Origin: DATMAM01 sp035559995
GTDB lineage: Bacteria > Desulfobacterota > Binatia > UBA9968
Direction of reading: 5' to 3'
Assembly: GCA_035559995.1 (NCBI GenBank)
Contig: DATMAM010000066.1
Coordinates: 97,164 to 161,163, forward strand
DNA length: 64,000 nt
Made by a program: the position numbers and the translations under genes
Notes under the pieces: model-generated
The model's input: only the letters and a program-made list of their open reading frames with translations
What the model was told of the DNA's origin: nothing
The model's database searches: none
Part shown: piece after piece, positions 1 through 7,204 of the stretch
Numbering within the stretch: the first letter of the stretch is position 1
How the letters are laid out: each line of letters opens with the position of its first letter

Positions 1-1
1 G

Positions 2-175
2 GTAGAGCGGGTGATCGGCGCCGATCGGATCGCGCTCGACAATCAGAATCCCGATAACACAAGCCCCGACGTGCCGCGCATCCCCGCGCGGGGAGAACTC
101 AGAGTTTGGCTCGGCGATATCGCCGGCGCGATCAGCCAGGTCGGGGCTTCGCGCCTGGCAACGTATGTGAGCTGA
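2..175 (+). CDS. C-terminal end of an unidentified protein, truncated by the window edge
   Basis: An open frame enters from the left edge and ends at a TGA, giving 57 residues that finish ...ASRLATYVS. The next gene starts only 10 bases later on the same strand, so the two are almost certainly co-transcribed. In glycine/sarcosine/betaine reductase loci the selenoprotein B gene usually follows its partner component-B subunit (GrdE/GrdG type), so this tail may belong to such a partner. That is inferred from position only. The fragment has no motif I can recognise. Confidence 0.5.
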   Translation, partial: VERVIGADRIALDNQNPDNTSPDVPRIPARGELRVWLGDIAGAISQVGASRLATYVS

Positions 176-185
176 GAGAAGCTTT

Positions 186-1478
186 ATGGAAAAAAAGATT
201 CGCGCGGTCCACTACCTGAACCAGTTCTTTGCGCAAATCGGCGGAGAAGAGAAAGCCGGTATCGCGCCCGGAGTCAAGGAGGGCGCGACGGGGCCCGGGC
301 GGCTTCTTGAGGGCGCGCTCGGCGACCGAGGCGAGATCGTGGCGACGCTTTACTGCGGCGACAACTATTTCGCCGAGAATCGCGACCGAGCCATCGAAGA
401 GTTGCTCGAGAAATGCGCCCGTTACAGGCCCGATCTTCTCATCGCCGGCCCGGCGTTCGATAGCGGCCGCTACGGGATCGCCTGCGGCGGGATCTGCCAG
501 GCGGTCCAGGAGCGCTTCGGTATCGCGGCCGTCGCAGGCATGACGGAAGAAAATCCGGGCGCAGCGCTCTATCGGAGGAACGTTTACATCGTGCGCTCGG
601 GCTCGTCGGTCACGGAGATGAGCGCTGTCCTCGAGCGCATGGCCGGCCTCGGAGTGAAATTGGCCCGCGGCGCGCCGCCGGGCAAGCCCGCGGAGGAAGG
701 CTATTTGCCACGGGGGATCAAACGAAACGAGTTCGCCGCCAGGCCGCCCGCCGAGCGCGCGGTCGATATGCTACTGGCGAAAATCAGGGGCGAGCGCGTG
801 ACTTCCGAGATTCAGCCGCCCAAATTTTCGCCGCCGAAGACGGCGCCGGCGCTCCGGGAGCTGAGCTCGGCGGTGATCGCGCTTGTCACGGACGGCGGTT
901 TGGTTCCAGAGGGAAATCCGGATCGAATGGAGCCGGGCAGGCCGACGAGGTTCACCACGATTCCCATCGCGGGCTTGAGCCGTCTTGATCCCGACAGGTT
1001 CGATGTCGTGCACTCGGGCTACGACACGTCGTATGCAAACGAGGATCCGCATCGCCTGGTCCCCCTCGACGTCATGCGCGAGCTGGAAGAGAAGAAGGTT
1101 TTTGCGAAGCTCTACGAGGTTGTTCATGCGACTGGCGGCGCTCATGCGGCAGTAGAAAATGCTACGCGAATTGGCCAGGGAATTGCGGAAAGGCTTAAAG
1201 CTGCCGGCGTCGACGGCGTGATCCTGACCTCGACCTGAGGATCGAGCACCCGCTGCGGCGCAGCGATTAGCAAAGAGATCGAGAGGGCCGGGATTCCCGT
1301 GGCGCAGATATGCACGATGATCCCGGTTGCGAACGAGGTGGGCTCGCTTCGCACCGTTCCTTCCGGCGGGATCGTGAGCCCGACCGGAAATCCCGAGCTG
1401 GGGCCGGAGAAGGAAAAAGAATTCAGGCGCGCGCTGGTGCTCCGGGCGCTGAAGCTCTTGCAGGAAGACGTCGGATGA
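186..1478 (+). CDS. GrdB-like glycine/sarcosine/betaine reductase selenoprotein B family protein (Sec at residue 351)
   Basis: The frame opened at ATG 186 meets TGA at 1236-1238, then continues 79 codons to a second TGA at 1476-1478. Translating the first TGA as selenocysteine gives 430 residues, the usual size of GrdB. The local sequence is TST-U-GSSTRCGAAISKEIE, which matches the GrdB active-site pattern TSTUGTCTRCGAA, and the rest (IPVAQICTMIPVANEVG) is also family-typical. In the family the Sec attacks the activated substrate C-N bond during reductive deamination, with electrons from thioredoxin via GrdA. No grdA, grdC or grdD is visible, so the substrate is unknown. Some aerobic lineages carry such orphan GrdB homologues. 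A purine-rich GAGAGAAG precedes the start. Standard gene callers would truncate this protein at 350 residues. Confidence 0.88.
1251..1265 (+). promoter_or_regulatory. Putative bacterial SECIS hairpin of the GrdB-like gene
   Basis: Twelve bases after the recoded TGA (1236-1238) the sequence CGCTGC-GGC-GCAGCG forms a perfect 6-bp stem with a 3-base loop. Bacterial SECIS elements sit inside the coding sequence immediately 3' of the UGA and are bound by SelB, at roughly this distance. The stem lies in codons for conserved residues (TRCGA), so part of the pairing could be incidental. Confidence 0.65.
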
Positions 1479-1553
1479 AATTAAAAAGCAAAAATCCAAA
1501 AGGAAAAAGGCAAAAGTAAAAGCAAAGCCGAGAAAATCACGCGCTAAAACCGA

Positions 1554-1595
1554 AAACCAGAAACTAGAAACGAGAAACCAGAAACCAGAAACTGG
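1554..1595. repeat. Six tandem 7-bp repeats (AAACCAG type)
   Basis: Six uninterrupted heptamers read AAACCAG, AAACTAG, AAACGAG, AAACCAG, AAACCAG, AAACTGG. They lie in the A-rich gap between the convergent selenoprotein and amidohydrolase genes. A 7-base period is incompatible with coding. A second heptamer array of different sequence lies at 24805-24888, also in an intergenic gap next to a minus-strand gene end. Confidence 0.9.
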
Positions 1596-1601
1596 TCTAT
1601 G

Positions 1602-2807
1602 CTAGCTTGCCGCTTTTGCGCTCAGCGCCGGCTCGGCGCCGAGATCGGCCGCCGCGTCGAGGCGGAAAAAACGGATGGCGTTGCCGGCGAGCATCTGGTA
1701 GCGCTCTTCTTCGGTTACGCCCGCGAAGGTCTCGTTGATCACGTCGAGCGAGTGCGGCCAATTCCCGGTCGCGTGGGCGAAGTCGCTCCCCCAAAGAATG
1801 ATGTCGACGCCGATCTCGCGGCGGCATTTCACGCCCCAGGGGTCGCGCATAAAACCCCACAGGCAATTCTCTTTGAGGTACTCGCTCGGGCGCCGCGCGA
1901 CCGGCTTGATGCCGAACTCGCGCTCGCCCCAGTAGCGGTTGCGCTCGTAGTTGTCGTCGATCTGCTCGAAGCTAAAAGGCAGCCAGCCGATCTGGGTTTC
2001 CGCCCAGTAAATTTTCAGATCGGGAAAGCGGTCGAACACTCCGGCCATCGCCATCTGGAGCGGCGCCATCGGCTGCTCTCCCGCAAAGCGAAACAGCAGG
2101 CTCACAGGATCACGCTGATACTTGCCCAGCGGCTTGCCGGGATACTGGAATATGGGACCCTGATCGGTAAACCGGGTGGTGCCGCCGTTGGTGTGCGAGG
2201 CGACGGGAAATTTAAGGGCGAGAGCGGCCCGCCAAAATTTGTCGTCCTCGGGAGTGGGATAAGATTTCCCGCTCGGAAAGCGGTGCAGGTTGACGCCTTT
2301 TAGCCCCGCCTTGGCGCAATACTCCATCTCCGCGATCGCGTCGTCCACACCGGTGTCGGGAACGACGCCCATCGCGAGCAGCCGCTTCGGATTGTGCGCG
2401 CAGTATTCCTCGGCGAGCCATTCGTTATAGGCGCGGATCACGGCTCTGTAAGGCTCGTCCTCCGAAATGCCGCGCCACAGATGGGGATAAGTCGCATGCG
2501 TGAACAGCACTTCCGCGTCGATCCCGTCCTTGTCCTGCTCCCACAGACGCTGTTCGGGCGAGCCGGTGCCGGGCCCTTCGAACCAGTACTTTTGCAGCCC
2601 GTGCTGCTCGTAAGGGATTCCCGTGATGTTGGTGGCGCCCGGGCTTCGCGGCGGGCGGTTCTCGACGATGATGCCCTCGTTGCCGTTGGCGAGGATCACG
2701 GTGCGCGGCGCGCGATCGCGCCAGCGCTTGGGCACGCGCGCGGTCCAGCGCTCGGGCCGGATGTCGAGGTGGGAATCCGCAGAGATGACTCTATAGCGCC
2801 GCGGCAT
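1602..2807 (-). CDS. Amidohydrolase family 2 metal-dependent hydrolase/decarboxylase
   Basis: This 401-residue protein belongs to the amidohydrolase-2 (ACMSD/gamma-resorcylate decarboxylase-like) TIM-barrel group. Visible marks are the N-terminal DSH motif (Asp11-Ser-His13), an internal ASHTNGG histidine that is a likely metal ligand, and the C-terminal WGSDFAHATGNWPHS segment carrying the conserved Asp. I chose ATG 2807 rather than an upstream in-frame ATG because GGAGG lies 8 bases before it and homology starts there (MPRRYRVISADSH). It is the last gene of a minus-strand run with a bicupin protein and a UbiD decarboxylase, implying a step in aromatic-acid breakdown. A clear paralogue lies at 29845-31014. 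The exact substrate cannot be told. Confidence 0.88.
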   Translation of the reverse strand: MPRRYRVISADSHLDIRPERWTARVPKRWRDRAPRTVILANGNEGIIVENRPPRSPGATNITGIPYEQHGLQKYWFEGPGTGSPEQRLWEQDKDGIDAEVLFTHATYPHLWRGISEDEPYRAVIRAYNEWLAEEYCAHNPKRLLAMGVVPDTGVDDAIAEMEYCAKAGLKGVNLHRFPSGKSYPTPEDDKFWRAALALKFPVASHTNGGTTRFTDQGPIFQYPGKPLGKYQRDPVSLLFRFAGEQPMAPLQMAMAGVFDRFPDLKIYWAETQIGWLPFSFEQIDDNYERNRYWGEREFGIKPVARRPSEYLKENCLWGFMRDPWGVKCRREIGVDIILWGSDFAHATGNWPHSLDVINETFAGVTEEERYQMLAGNAIRFFRLDAAADLGAEPALSAKAAS

Positions 2808-2895
2808 CTTCGTTCCTCCGTGCTCGTGATCGCGCTCGCCGCAAACAGAACGCGAAAAGGCGCGATCCGAGTCTACTTTCTCGCTTTTGCGATTA

Positions 2896-3951
2896 TCAAA
2901 CTTCTTCGCGATAAAGGCGCACGCTTTCAAGCAGCGGGCGGTCGCTCACCGAAAACAAAATTGCCGGCGCGCCCGGCGACAAATTCCGAAACCGGTGCCA
3001 GTGCCACGAGGGAACGTGAAAGCAGTCGCGCTCGCCCCACTGAATGGTTTCCTCGTCCGCTTTGCTTCTTCCGACCTTCACCAAGCCCGAGCCGCGCGCG
3101 ACATGGTAAACCGTGTTGCAAGTGTGCCGGTGGCTGAGCGTCTCTTCGCCGGGCCGCAGCATCTGGATGCGGCAGCCCAGCGTCGCGGTCGTGGGACCGC
3201 CGGCGAGCGGGTCCGTGTAGTCGAGGACGACGCCATCGTAAGGATCGGATTGGCGGTGAGCAGCCAAGTCCTCCAGCAGCTCGAGCGTTTCCTTCCAAGG
3301 GTACTTCACGGGAAAGGGCCCTTTTCCTTCCAGCGCTCCCCGGGAACGCAGCGCCCCCATCCGCCTTTTATAGTGCCCGTCTTCCTTCGAGACCGGCTGC
3401 ACATCGCCTTCCGGATATTTGTCGCGGAAGTAGGCGTCCAAAAACTCGTTGAGACTCGTGTCCATCGCCGTCAGCCACACGGTCGGCTCGGTGCCGATAT
3501 TCCTGGACCCATGCCAGGTCCAGCTCGGCTGGATCAAGAGATCGCCCGGCTCCATGAATTGCTGCTCGCCTTCCGCGGTCGTGTAGGTGCGGCCTCCTTG
3601 AATAACGAAATAGAGAGACGCTGAAGTGTGCCGGTGAGACTCGGTGATCTCTCCCGGTCCCAGATGCTGGATCGTCACGGAAAAGGTCTTTGTCGTTGAC
3701 GACCGAACCGGCAGCGAGGGATTGATGAGCCGGATCGTCCGCATTTTCATGACATCGTCGATGGGAACAAGCTCGCCGGCTTCCAGGAGGTTCGGCAAGA
3801 TATCGTTCCAGCGCCACACCCACGGCCGGACTCGATCCTTGCTTTCCCCGCTCGGCTCTCTCTGCCACGCGCCTTTCAGGGAGGCGGCGCTGACGCGCGC
3901 GTTCAGCGCCTCCAGGCGGTCTCGATCTTTCGGCGGGCTTCTTTTCGCCAT
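2896..3951 (-). CDS. Bicupin ring-cleavage dioxygenase-like protein (gentisate 1,2-dioxygenase family)
   Basis: The protein has two cupin folds. The N-terminal domain carries ESHRHTSASLYF plus PSWTWH, and the C-terminal domain LSHRHTCNTVYH plus PSWHWH, giving a two-histidine-plus-one metal site in each half. This is the pattern of gentisate and 1-hydroxy-2-naphthoate dioxygenases, which use Fe(II) to split an aromatic ring. A start at 3951 (MAKRSPPKD, 351 residues) aligns in length with the paralogue at 6099-7145. An upstream ATG at 4026 would add 25 basic residues without a better ribosome site. It lies 88 bases upstream of the amidohydrolase and downstream of a UbiD gene in the same orientation. 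The substrate is unknown. Confidence 0.82.
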   Translation of the reverse strand: MAKRSPPKDRDRLEALNARVSAASLKGAWQREPSGESKDRVRPWVWRWNDILPNLLEAGELVPIDDVMKMRTIRLINPSLPVRSSTTKTFSVTIQHLGPGEITESHRHTSASLYFVIQGGRTYTTAEGEQQFMEPGDLLIQPSWTWHGSRNIGTEPTVWLTAMDTSLNEFLDAYFRDKYPEGDVQPVSKEDGHYKRRMGALRSRGALEGKGPFPVKYPWKETLELLEDLAAHRQSDPYDGVVLDYTDPLAGGPTTATLGCRIQMLRPGEETLSHRHTCNTVYHVARGSGLVKVGRSKADEETIQWGERDCFHVPSWHWHRFRNLSPGAPAILFSVSDRPLLESVRLYREEV

Positions 3952-4124
3952 ACCTTTTATCTGGCTCCGCGAGCGACGCCGGCGGAAACTGCCGACTTCC
4001 CAGAGAACCCCCTCAAGCATTTGCATGTCACGCAGCGCGCGTCAAGGTGACACTTCCGCCGCGCCTTTGCCGGCGGCCGACGATGTCGCGAGCGCCGCCG
4101 GCCGAAAACCAGCTCACGACAGGA

Positions 4125-5513
4125 TCATTTCGGCAGAAAGTCTTCCAAACGCACCGTTTCCCAGCCCATCGGCCTGAGGCGCTGAAAAGCCTTGCGCGCT
4201 TGGTCTCCGGCGCACAGCGGCGGCTTGGTCGCGTCGATGATCACCTTGCCGCCGACGCGGTGCCAGTAAGGGCCACCCGGCGGAACCGGCTCAAAGCCGG
4301 TCGGATCCATCGGATGAATCCGGCTTCCGGGCACGACCACGATATCTTCCTGAGGGTTGCAGCGCGTGTTGATCGCCCAGATGAGGTCGCCGTAATTGAA
4401 GATATCGACGTCTTCATCCACCGCGATGGCGACCTTGGGATGCAAGATCGGACTCGACAGCACGCCCATCAGCACCTGCTTGGCCTCGCCGTAAAAGCGC
4501 GGCGTCATCTGCACGACAATGCCGAACAGACCCGGCAGGACGAGCAGGTTGTGGAGCTTCACGTAGCCGCCGATGTTCTTGATGTGGTTGTAAACCGCCA
4601 CGCCAAAAGGAACCTTGTGGAAAACACATCCCTCGACCTCGGAGCCGTTCTGGATTGCTTTAAAAATGGCGTCGCGGCGCATCGTGATGCAGTCGATCTC
4701 GACAACCGGATTCTTTCCCATCCCGGCGACGTAGTAGTCGTGAAATTCCGAGAAAGGCCCTTCCTCCTCGCGCACGTTCGGGAGAATGCACCCTTCGAGA
4801 GCGATCTCGGCGTCGTACGGCACCTCCAGATCGCTGGTCTCGCATCGCACGACCTTTACCGGCTCGCCGATAAGGCCGCCGGCGAGCTCGAGCTCATCCA
4901 TCTCGAAAGGGCCCGTGCTGGCTGCCGCCATGTAGTACAGCGGATGGTGACCGATGAAAATGGCAACCGGCATCGGCTCGTTTTGCGCTTCATACTTGTT
5001 GAGGATCTCGCGCGTGTGGCGCGGCACGATCAAGGCGCCGGTCTTTCTCGGCCCTTTGATCTGAAGCCGGTGAAAGGCGACGTTGCGGATCCCGCTGTCG
5101 GGATCGCGCGCGACCATCAGCCCGGAGGCGATATAGGGGGTCTCCTCGCTGCCCGCGACGTGAGCGGGAAGCTTGGTCAGGTCGACCCGGTCGCCTTTCA
5201 GGACCACGTCCTTGACCGGTCCGCTCGAAACCAGCTCCGTCGGCTTGCGGCGGAGCGCGCGTTCGGCCGCGACGGGAATCAATTGCTGGACCGTGGTCCC
5301 GTAAGCGAGCGCGGCATGGCGCAAGTTGGCCGGCGCCATTCCCAGGCTTCGCCAACCCGGAAAGCCGTCGAGTTTCTCAAACAGCAGAGCTTTCTCCCGC
5401 GATTGATACAGCAGCGCTCCCATTTGCGTGTGAGGATGGACGGGTTTACGGATGCGGGCAAGCTCTCCCGCTTCTTCGAGCTGCCCGATCCAATCACGCA
5501 TATCTTTCGGCAT
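4125..5513 (-). CDS. UbiD family prenylated-FMN (de)carboxylase
   Basis: The 462-residue product is a UbiD-type decarboxylase. The catalytic set can be placed by spacing: Asn144 and Arg149 in GIRNVAFHRLQ, and Glu251 and Glu256 in EEGPFSEF, matching the Asn/Arg and Glu/Glu pairs of characterised UbiD and ferulic acid decarboxylases. The C-terminal signature VDEDVDIFNYGDLIWA is also present. These enzymes use prenylated FMN made by UbiX, and no ubiX is visible in the window. The neighbours downstream (bicupin dioxygenase, amidohydrolase) suggest decarboxylation of an aromatic acid before or after ring modification. A second, more divergent UbiD is at 27804-29414. Confidence 0.93.
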   Translation of the reverse strand: MPKDMRDWIGQLEEAGELARIRKPVHPHTQMGALLYQSREKALLFEKLDGFPGWRSLGMAPANLRHAALAYGTTVQQLIPVAAERALRRKPTELVSSGPVKDVVLKGDRVDLTKLPAHVAGSEETPYIASGLMVARDPDSGIRNVAFHRLQIKGPRKTGALIVPRHTREILNKYEAQNEPMPVAIFIGHHPLYYMAAASTGPFEMDELELAGGLIGEPVKVVRCETSDLEVPYDAEIALEGCILPNVREEEGPFSEFHDYYVAGMGKNPVVEIDCITMRRDAIFKAIQNGSEVEGCVFHKVPFGVAVYNHIKNIGGYVKLHNLLVLPGLFGIVVQMTPRFYGEAKQVLMGVLSSPILHPKVAIAVDEDVDIFNYGDLIWAINTRCNPQEDIVVVPGSRIHPMDPTGFEPVPPGGPYWHRVGGKVIIDATKPPLCAGDQARKAFQRLRPMGWETVRLEDFLPK

Positions 5514-5642
5514 AATGACTTCCTTTGAACGCGGCGAATCGCAACCCCTGCAGCGCCGACCGCGGGATGGTTCGCAGACGCTTCGCCCCCGGTGCGCTCG
5601 ATCCTTAGCGGCTGCGAGATTGCCGCGCTCCAGCCGGCGCGA

Positions 5643-6062
5643 TTACGACGTGACTTTGATGTTGATCGTCGCGGAGAGGTCCTTGCCGTAGGAGCGGTGC
5701 AGGCCGTCCGCGAACTGCAGGGTAAGCTTGTAGCTGCCTGGCGGTAGCTGTAGCACCGCCTCCGTTTGACCTTTGCCGTAGTGCAGGTGGGTATCGTCGG
5801 TTGGGATCACCTGGCCGGGAGGCATAAAGTCCTGATTGATCAAGATGTGGTGGTGCCCGGTCCCCTCGACGACTTCGCCCGCGGGCTTGATCTGCATCCC
5901 CTCGAGGCCCATCACGACCTTGACCGGCCCTTTGACTTCCGCCCCGTCCTTCGGCTCCGCGAAAAACACCTTGCCTTTAGGCGTCTCCTTCTTGCCGCAA
6001 CCAACCGCGGCAAGTAGCGCAACCGCGATGACCAAAGCCGGCCCTGTTCGAATCATCCGCAT
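5643..6062 (-). CDS. DUF4399 domain lipoprotein
   Basis: The 139-residue protein starts with a signal sequence ending AAVGC, a plausible lipobox, so it is probably a lipid-anchored envelope protein. The mature part contains GHHHILIN and THLHYGKGQTE, the histidine-rich pattern of DUF4399, a small beta-sandwich domain of unknown function often thought to bind metal. It sits between the UbiD gene and the second bicupin gene, only 36 bases downstream of the latter, and may be co-transcribed with it. Confidence 0.82.
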   Translation of the reverse strand: MRMIRTGPALVIAVALLAAVGCGKKETPKGKVFFAEPKDGAEVKGPVKVVMGLEGMQIKPAGEVVEGTGHHHILINQDFMPPGQVIPTDDTHLHYGKGQTEAVLQLPPGSYKLTLQFADGLHRSYGKDLSATINIKVTS

Positions 6063-6098
6063 CGTTCACCTCCGTCTCGTTCGACTGATTCCGCGAGC

Positions 6099-7145
6099 TC
6101 AGCCGTTTTCCTCGCGATAAAGACCCAAAGCCTCAAGCACCGGCCGGTCCGTCACCGAGAAAATAATCGCCGGCTTGGTGTTGGAGAGGTTGCGAAACTG
6201 ATGCCAGCACCACGAAGGCACCACGAAGCAGTCGCGCTCGCCCCATTCGAATTTCTCCATCTCGCGTTTGCCTGCAAACACGATCCCTTCGCCCTGGACG
6301 ACATGAAAAATGCTGCTTCCGGTGTGCCGGTGCTTGCGCGTCTCTTCTCCGGGCCGGAGCATCTGGATCCAGCATCCGATGGTCGGCATGGTGGGCCCGC
6401 CGGTGACCGGATTGGTGTATTCCAAAAGGATCCCGTCGTAAGGGCTGGCGTCGCCCGCCTCGGCGAGCTTCTCGAGCGTCTGCCTGGTCTCGGCCCACTT
6501 GTAGACGAACGGAAAGGCCTGGTTGCCGTTGACGGTCGTGCGCGGCCGGATCGAGCTCAGCCGGTGCTTGCTGTACCCTTCGGGTTTGGTGACCGGCTGG
6601 GTTCTTCCCTCGGAATAGACCTCGTGAAAGGAAGCGCTCAGGTACCGGGTCAGGCGGCCGTCAAGAACGTCCAGCCAGATTGCGGGAGAGTCCGTGACAT
6701 TGGCGTGATCGTGCCACGTCCAGTTCGGCGTCAACAACAAATCGCCCGGCTCCATCAGCAGGCGCTCGCCTTCGACGGTCGTGTACATGCCCTTCGACTC
6801 GATCACGAAGCGAAGCGCGGCATTGGTATGGCGATGGCATTCGGCGGTCTCTCCGGGGTTGACCAGTTGAACCGACATGCCGATGGTGCGAGTGGCTCCG
6901 CGCGCCAGCGCCGGATTGCGTAGCTGCACGGTCCGGCGGTTGTTGGGGTCGTCGACCTTTCCCAGCGGCACGACCTCCCCGGCCTCTTGCAAACACGAAT
7001 AGATCACCGACCAGCGCCAGAGCCAGGGCTTCGGTTCCTCTTCTCTCTCGGCCACCGTCTGCCAGTGGCCGGTGAGAAAGTGCTCGGCCATCCGCCGGTC
7101 CAACGCCGCCACATCATCGCTTTGAAGAACACTCGCTTTGCTCAT
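6099..7145 (-). CDS. Bicupin ring-cleavage dioxygenase-like protein (gentisate 1,2-dioxygenase family), second copy
   Basis: The 348-residue protein is a paralogue of the 2896-3951 product. The N-terminal cupin holds His104-Arg-His106 and His145 (TPNWTWH). The C-terminal cupin holds His272-Arg-His274 and His315 (PSWCWH). Both halves therefore keep a full iron-type ligand set, whereas classical gentisate dioxygenases often lose it in one half. The family cleaves gentisate, salicylate or hydroxynaphthoates with O2. It leads a minus-strand group with the DUF4399 lipoprotein. The two bicupins may act on different substrates or form a hetero-oligomer, which the sequence cannot decide. Confidence 0.83.
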   Translation of the reverse strand: MSKASVLQSDDVAALDRRMAEHFLTGHWQTVAEREEEPKPWLWRWSVIYSCLQEAGEVVPLGKVDDPNNRRTVQLRNPALARGATRTIGMSVQLVNPGETAECHRHTNAALRFVIESKGMYTTVEGERLLMEPGDLLLTPNWTWHDHANVTDSPAIWLDVLDGRLTRYLSASFHEVYSEGRTQPVTKPEGYSKHRLSSIRPRTTVNGNQAFPFVYKWAETRQTLEKLAEAGDASPYDGILLEYTNPVTGGPTMPTIGCWIQMLRPGEETRKHRHTGSSIFHVVQGEGIVFAGKREMEKFEWGERDCFVVPSWCWHQFRNLSNTKPAIIFSVTDRPVLEALGLYREENG

Positions 7146-7204
7146 TGGGGTTTCCTCCCGTGCGCTCGTCCGCAGACCCGTGAAACCGCGGCGGAGGACG
7201 CCGC

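Noticed and set aside
4047..5528. 493-codon plus-strand ORF
   Set aside because: It lies opposite a clear UbiD gene, is Arg/His-rich without family similarity, and is an effect of GC-rich codon use.
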